35,179 nt of DNA from the NCBI GenBank assembly GCA_030428205.1, contig JAUIBK010000035.1:1-35179 (forward strand). Reading direction: 5' to 3'. How positions within the stretch are numbered: the first letter of the stretch is position 1; the number at the start of each line of letters is the position of its first letter. Below the pieces are notes generated by a model. It had not been told where the DNA came from. It did not search any database and worked only from the letters and a program-made list of their open reading frames with translations. The DNA is from a bacterium. Its GTDB lineage: Bacteria; Bdellovibrionota_C; UBA2361; RFPC01. The position numbers and the translations under genes were made by a program. Positions 30,675 to 35,179 of the stretch are shown here, in pieces.

Positions 30675-32399
30675 TCAGGGCAGCAGACTCTTATCTAGGT
30701 ATTTCGCCCACCATTGAACCTCTCGTCTACTCCTGTCCCACCACAAATCACTTCGATCAGTATACACCTCTGTTGGAATTTGGGCACAGTTCTCTACTAC
30801 GGAATCTGAATATCCAGGAAGAAAACTTGGCTCGAGCCACTGAAGAAGGCCTTTGCGGTTAAACGCCCACCGATCATCATAGAGATACACCTTACCATCA
30901 ACATAAGTCATTTCTGTCATTCCATCGTCAAGAGTGACACGATACCAGTTATAGGGATTCGTATCGAGTTGCCACTTCTTTTCAAGCTCACAGCGGTTAA
31001 CGATACTTGCGACTTGCTCAACATCTCTTTGGGTTAATTGATCAGTCAAAATAAGATCAGCTGCACACACAGCATTCAGTGGTAGCTTTTCTTGCATGAG
31101 GTAGTGATACGGAGGGCCAGAAGAATCAAAATCAACTACACGAAGGTGAGGCACTCCATATTCCTCCAATACACCTTGCCGTTCAATGGTTTGATACATC
31201 GCTTTAAATGAATTGTGAGCGTTTTGCCCATTAACCCGTGGAATCTTAATGACAACATCTGGATTATCTGCAGAATGAACAACCATACGCTTCGTTCCTT
31301 GGAGAACGCTCTGTGGGAGGAACGAAAACTCTCTTCCGGCTACCTTGAGTATTCCTTGCTCAACATCAAGCTCAATCTCGTTGAGAGCCTTTCTCGCGTC
31401 AAAGAGAGAAAATTCTCGTTTGCTCTTCTGTACTCTTACAGAAGAAGGCTTACGGGCAACAAGAGTTAAATGCGTCGGGTAAAATGGAACGTGCTCGAGT
31501 TGCCCACTTTCAGCCTGGCGATAGAGCGCGACTTTCCCTTTTAATCTATTTTCAAGAATCCAAGAGTTGTACTCATCATGCACTTCGATATGCGTAAACC
31601 CAGCGTCTCGGAGATACTCGATAGCTGTCTCTTTTGTCCAAGGACCATACGTCTCATTTATCTCATTGCGATAATTGCGTCGATAATCCTTTCTCATATA
31701 AAACTCATAGGCTATTCGAGGGGAGACACGCACAAAAGTACGATCATCGATTTCAAGCTCTTTATATTCAAACGACTCACCACCTTCAAAATCCCTATGA
31801 AACGCTCGAAAGAGTTCAAGCGTACTCATTGCTTCGAAGTCATCACCTACAGCAGAGCCTGTACCAACCCCATCATCCAAGGAAATCTCGAGGAGGACCT
31901 CTTCTTGGTCAGTCGGCTGAACCATGTCACGAAGAACAAGTACACCTCCAGGAACAAGCTCTTGGTAAACAGCGTGAAGGGCTTTTTGAACTCCCTCTGT
32001 CCCTTGAAAAGAAGCAATCTCATGAAAACACGTTGAGCTATACGCAGCATCAATTGCATTGGCAGGAAACAACTGCTCACAGGCATTTCCATACACTGGC
32101 TGCATGAGGACACGCTCTCTTTCTGACACTTCGAGCAGTTCGTGTGAAAGATCAACTCCATACACAGTCGAACGACTAAAGTGGCGAGCGACAATCTCAG
32201 CTACACGTCCCGTCCCGGATCCGATATCTTTGATTACTCCACCTTCTGGAACTTCTAAATGGGAGATGATCTCCTGAGCCTTATTCCAATCAGCAGCGTT
32301 GAGTGCCCCCTGATAGATGGACTGATCTCGACCAATATTTGCCAGCTGGAAGGCAGAAGAAGAGGGGGGAGCTTGAAAGCCTTGGTGATCAGCACTCAT
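30675..32399 (-). CDS. SAM methyltransferase fused to a kinase-like domain
   Basis: 574 aa. Residues ~35-320 are a class I methyltransferase: VIKDIGSGTGRVAEIVARHF (motif I, 55-74), VYGVDLSHELLEVS (79-92), NAIDAAYSSTCFHEI and VPGGVLVLRDMV. Residues ~345-515 resemble a protein-kinase-like fold: VVIKIPR (Lys 385), hinge-like YHYLMQEKLPL, catalytic-loop-like WQLDTNPYNWYRV (Asp 479, Asn 484) and VDGKVYLYDDRW (Asp 508/509) in the place of DFG. A Trp-rich tail follows. The pairing suggests a two-step modification of one substrate, but that is inference. No signal peptide. The kinase-like call rests on pattern only and could be a phosphotransferase or inactive relative. Confidence 0.65.
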   Translation of the reverse strand: MSADHQGFQAPPSSSAFQLANIGRDQSIYQGALNAADWNKAQEIISHLEVPEGGVIKDIGSGTGRVAEIVARHFSRSTVYGVDLSHELLEVSERERVLMQPVYGNACEQLFPANAIDAAYSSTCFHEIASFQGTEGVQKALHAVYQELVPGGVLVLRDMVQPTDQEEVLLEISLDDGVGTGSAVGDDFEAMSTLELFRAFHRDFEGGESFEYKELEIDDRTFVRVSPRIAYEFYMRKDYRRNYRNEINETYGPWTKETAIEYLRDAGFTHIEVHDEYNSWILENRLKGKVALYRQAESGQLEHVPFYPTHLTLVARKPSSVRVQKSKREFSLFDARKALNEIELDVEQGILKVAGREFSFLPQSVLQGTKRMVVHSADNPDVVIKIPRVNGQNAHNSFKAMYQTIERQGVLEEYGVPHLRVVDFDSSGPPYHYLMQEKLPLNAVCAADLILTDQLTQRDVEQVASIVNRCELEKKWQLDTNPYNWYRVTLDDGMTEMTYVDGKVYLYDDRWAFNRKGLLQWLEPSFLPGYSDSVVENCAQIPTEVYTDRSDLWWDRSRREVQWWAKYLDKSLLP

Positions 32400-32457
32400 A
32401 CATAGATGATTCTAAAGAATTTCGTGTATCTAAGAAACTTTTTCGAATAATCCTCGA

Positions 32458-33072
32458 ATGAAGAGTATGAATACTCGGATTTCATACTTACCTACAGTCT
32501 CAAACTACGGAGCTTATCAGGAGCCTCAAGATAGCGCACAGGAGCGTTTTGAGCGTGCTCTTTCACATGTTTTGCGCTTCGAGGGAGGCTTATCGAACCA
32601 TCCCCTGGATCGAGGCAATCGTGGTGGTCATTGGACAGCCTACGGTGTCACTCAGGCGGCTTATAACACCTATCGTACTCGACATGGACTACCGCAACGT
32701 AGTACTCGCAACATGACAAAACATGAGGTACATACCCTCTACTATGAAGACTATTGGTTAGCTTCAAGTGCCGATAAGCTTCCTGCTCAAGTAAGACTTG
32801 TCCACTTCGATGCTGCCGTGAACCACGGGGTACACCGTGCAAACCGGCTCTTACAACGCGCCCTAGGAGTCAGAGAGGACGGAATCCTAGGACCGCAAAC
32901 CTTACAAGCCATCAAGAGCAGATCAGATCAGAGTATCGCGCGAAACTATCTCTCAATCCGAAAAAATTTCTACAATCAAATTGTCGACCGCACCCCTGCT
33001 CAAAAAGTATTTCTCAAAGGATGGCTTGCACGCATAGAAAAGCTGCAACTCACTCTAGACGCCTCTCCTTAG
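32458..33072 (+). CDS. GH108-type N-acetylmuramidase-like protein with peptidoglycan-binding tail
   Basis: 204 aa. It has the GH108 signature LRFEGGLSNHPLDRGNRGGHWTAYGVT with the catalytic Glu at 42; the family usually reads EGGY..(D/N)P.DPGG.T..GIT, so NRGGH is a small insertion. Then EVHTLYYEDYWLASSADKLP, LVHFDAAVNHG and a C-terminal PG-binding segment RALGVREDGILGPQTLQAI (about 137-156). Such proteins cut glycan strands of peptidoglycan, as in phage endolysins or secretion-linked muramidases. There is no signal peptide, so export would need a holin or another route. The first ~28 residues are not part of the domain. It is divergent from the methyltransferase fusion. Confidence 0.85.
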   Translation: MKSMNTRISYLPTVSNYGAYQEPQDSAQERFERALSHVLRFEGGLSNHPLDRGNRGGHWTAYGVTQAAYNTYRTRHGLPQRSTRNMTKHEVHTLYYEDYWLASSADKLPAQVRLVHFDAAVNHGVHRANRLLQRALGVREDGILGPQTLQAIKSRSDQSIARNYLSIRKNFYNQIVDRTPAQKVFLKGWLARIEKLQLTLDASP

Positions 33073-33110
33073 CTTGACAAGAACAACAAGATTGAAGATT
33101 GTTTTTCTGT

Positions 33111-34010
33111 ATGGAAACAACCCAACGTTCTCCGAGTTCTATTTATCTCGAGGCCATTCGCCCGAAGACCCTCCTTGTCGGTCTCATGCCGGTATTACTT
33201 GCTTCTTTTTTTGCTTGGCAATCAGGCGCATGGAACACCTTTCATTTTCTCTGTCTCGTTCTAGCAACCCTCGCCCTACAATCGCTAAGTAATCTTTCAA
33301 ACGACTACTACGACTACCTCCAAGGAGCTGATACCAAAGACCGAAAGGGATTTGAGAGAATGACGGCCAATAAGCTGCTCTCTCCGAAGCAAGCGAAAAG
33401 CGGAATTCTTGTACTGATCGTCTTCTCGTTACTCCCTGGGGCCTATCTTGTCTATCACGGGGGGCTACTGATCTTAGCCGTGGGGCTTCTCTCTATCGCT
33501 ACGGCCTACGCCTACACCGCAAAACCTTTTGCACTCGCATACCGCGGCTTTGGCGAACTTCTCGTTATCGTCTTTTTTGGCCTCATTGCTATAAATGTTA
33601 CATACTTCCTGTATACGAGCACCTGGAAAGAAGACCTCATATACCTCAGCTTAGCCTTTGGATTCCTTCAAACAGCTGTGCTAGTAGTAAATAATATCAG
33701 AGACTTTGAAACTGATAGAGCCTGCAACAAAAAGACGCTCGTTGTTCGTTTTGGCGTCTTTTTTGGTAAACTGGAGTACTCCCTTCTCCTCCTCCTCGCA
33801 GCCTTTGTTCCTAGCACCCTCTTTTGGAATATCTCACCCTCAATGTTCGCGCTCCTTCCCTGCATTCTTCTCCTCATCAGTTACCGTTCGCTACAAACAG
33901 TCTGGAGTTATCGAGATGAAACTGAGCTCAATGGTGTACTTACAGCTACTGCGCAATCAATTGTGTTCTATACAGTGCTCCTGTCAGCAACATCTCTTCT
34001 AAGCTCATAA
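33111..34010 (+). CDS. menA: 1,4-dihydroxy-2-naphthoate prenyltransferase MenA
   Basis: 299 aa from ATG 33111; the TTG at 33099 adds only four residues. UbiA-family integral membrane protein with about eight hydrophobic segments. The two Asp-rich prenyl-diphosphate motifs are in place: SNDYYDYLQGADTKDRKG after the second helix and NNIRDFETDRACNKKTL in the middle. It also has YTAKPFALAYRGFGELLVIVFFG, typical of MenA. It attaches a polyprenyl chain to 1,4-dihydroxy-2-naphthoate in menaquinone synthesis. It is convergent with the MenE-MenH gene, with only 10 bp between the stops. The neighbours support the pathway. Confidence 0.9.
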   Translation: METTQRSPSSIYLEAIRPKTLLVGLMPVLLASFFAWQSGAWNTFHFLCLVLATLALQSLSNLSNDYYDYLQGADTKDRKGFERMTANKLLSPKQAKSGILVLIVFSLLPGAYLVYHGGLLILAVGLLSIATAYAYTAKPFALAYRGFGELLVIVFFGLIAINVTYFLYTSTWKEDLIYLSLAFGFLQTAVLVVNNIRDFETDRACNKKTLVVRFGVFFGKLEYSLLLLLAAFVPSTLFWNISPSMFALLPCILLLISYRSLQTVWSYRDETELNGVLTATAQSIVFYTVLLSATSLLSS

Positions 34011-34020
34011 GAGTTTCTTC

Positions 34021-35179
34021 CTACTTCCTCCGACTTCTCTCATCACGACAAAAGCGACGCAAAATACCTTGAACATCAAGAGGCCTTTCTCTGTGCACCA
34101 TATGCCCGGCATCAAACGTGAGATGCTCAATGGCCGAGGAAGCCAAAGAGGGCATCTCACGTGCAAGCTCTGTAAATTTAAAATCTCTTTCTCCTGTAAC
34201 AACAAGAGTCGGACAAGAGACCTCTTTAAATAGATGGCCAAGATATGGCATACGACCAGGAGAAAGCCTCCGAAAACTCTGCACAACCCAGGAGGGCTCT
34301 AACCCCGCACGCTCTTTTATAAGCTCCGCACGCAAAGAGTTCTTTGTCTCAAGAGCAAAGAGATCAAGGCTGTACCAGAACTCCAAGAACGACTGAATAC
34401 CGTCTCTTTCAATTCTTTGAGCAATGAGCTCATCTTGCTCGGTTCGAGCACGTCTTCGTTCTTCGTCTTGAAAACCGAGCTGAAGACTTTCAAGATAGAG
34501 TCCATCAATTTCTCTCTTGAGCTGGCTGGCTAACAGCAGCGCCATTCGAGCACCAAACGAATAGCCTCCAAGAAAGAGTTGTTGAGGATTAAGATCCGAG
34601 ATGAGTGCAGAGAGCTCTGAGGCAAGGAGCTCAAAGGAGAGCTCAGAGAACCACTCGGCTCGACATGAGTTTCCAAAACCAGGCATGTCGGGAAGAACGA
34701 CAAAAAAGTCTTTTGATAAGCTTTCGGCAAGAGGATACCAGTCAGTGCCACTTCCTAGGGTCCCGTGAAGCAAGACAAGACAAGGAGCCTGAGCATCACC
34801 GAGAGTGCGGTAAAAGAGGCTACTCTCATGACTGCATAATCGTAGGGTAGCATAATCAACCTTACCGCTTACAGTTTGAGGCAAACGATCCACGCCAATC
34901 CATTTATCAGGGAGCTTGTATTTTGCAAAGTTTGTAAGAAACCTCTCTGTTACCGCCTCAAGCTGAATAGTTTGTATAGCTGATTGTAAGTAAGCAACTG
35001 GTCTTTCCCCCCACTTCTCACTCTCATACGAGAGCACCGCCGCTTTCTCTATCCCTTCTTGTGCTCCTAGAAAATCTTCAATCTCATCAGGAAAGATTTT
35101 GAGTCCTCCAGATTTCATTACTCTATCTGCTCTACCGTGCAGATAGAGGTTTCCTTCGTTATCAAGAGAACCGAGATCG
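34021..35179 (-). CDS. MenE-MenH fusion (C-terminal part of O-succinylbenzoyl-CoA ligase joined to SHCHC synthase), truncated by window edge
   Basis: The frame stays open upstream of the Met at 35118 to the window edge and reads DLGSLDNEGNLYLHGRADRVMKSGG, the standard hinge motif of acyl-adenylating enzymes, so the start lies outside. The MenE C-terminal domain follows (KIFPDEIEDFL, ..YKLPDKWIGVDRLPQTVSGKVDY with the catalytic Lys). An alpha/beta hydrolase comes next: LLHGTLGSGTDW, GGYSFGARMAL (Ser), LVVTGERDFKF (Asp), DAGHMVHRERP (His), all matching MenH. MenE makes OSB-CoA and MenH forms SHCHC; both are cytosolic menaquinone steps. Domain order is MenE then MenH. The MenE N-terminal domain is not visible. 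Confidence 0.85.
   Translation of the reverse strand, partial: DLGSLDNEGNLYLHGRADRVMKSGGLKIFPDEIEDFLGAQEGIEKAAVLSYESEKWGERPVAYLQSAIQTIQLEAVTERFLTNFAKYKLPDKWIGVDRLPQTVSGKVDYATLRLCSHESSLFYRTLGDAQAPCLVLLHGTLGSGTDWYPLAESLSKDFFVVLPDMPGFGNSCRAEWFSELSFELLASELSALISDLNPQQLFLGGYSFGARMALLLASQLKREIDGLYLESLQLGFQDEERRRARTEQDELIAQRIERDGIQSFLEFWYSLDLFALETKNSLRAELIKERAGLEPSWVVQSFRRLSPGRMPYLGHLFKEVSCPTLVVTGERDFKFTELAREMPSLASSAIEHLTFDAGHMVHRERPLDVQGILRRFCRDERSRRK

Noticed and set aside
30245..30698. Plus- and minus-strand reading frames of 114-140 codons across the structured tandem element
   Set aside because: The frames arise from GC-rich inverted repeats, mirror each other on both strands, and the base changes preserve pairing rather than codons.

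Overview
The window is a mid-GC (AT-leaning) bacterial stretch. Export signals are common, and both a periplasm-type methionine sulfoxide repair pair and F-type conjugation-like secreted proteins are present, so a Gram-negative with a menaquinone pathway is the best reading. I cannot fix the lineage. A planctomycete/myxobacterium-style Cys-containing Asp/Asn repeat, a fused 2-oxoacid dehydrogenase E1 and a double Lrp-type regulator together suggest an environmental 'deltaproteobacterial' or similar group, but this is only an impression.

Left edge (1-2340): a vWA-like protein and a very divergent PurA-like ligase, visibly more GC-rich than everything to the right and each followed by a perfect hairpin. 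They look imported, phage- or plasmid-style. 2342-7238: a Cys-rich secreted protein of unknown function on the minus strand. It is followed by a tightly coupled four-gene plus-strand operon in which a TraU-like and a TrbC-like protein sit in the F-type order traW-traU-trbC.

7349-12099: housekeeping genes, namely E1 (alpha-beta fusion) and E2 of a 2-oxoacid dehydrogenase, then exported MsrB and MsrA. The two msr genes share a duplicated upstream module (palindromic repeat, leader and signal-peptide coding). 12118-14556: one longer and several short orphan proteins on the minus strand, with a clear terminator. 14931-17759: a GT-C-like membrane protein and an AmgK-like sugar kinase. 17821-20840: an orphan amino-acid-type ABC substrate-binding protein, a TrmB-type regulator and a double Lrp-like regulator. 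21254-24919: a large secreted lipase-like protein. 25002-28921: an ACT-domain protein, an ATP-grasp ligase coupled to a gamma-glutamyl hydrolase, and an SDR.

28922-30670 holds the most unusual DNA. There is a degenerate copy of the msr palindrome. A 234-bp MITE-like element has hairpin ends, and one of its terminal arms contains the stop codon of a tandem-receiver protein. Lastly, a 440-bp tandem pair of heavily structured units keeps its stems paired although their sequences have diverged, which is the hallmark of a selected RNA or single-stranded DNA structure. The right end (30675-35179) has a methyltransferase-kinase-like fusion, a GH108 muramidase, MenA, and a MenE-MenH fusion that runs off the window.
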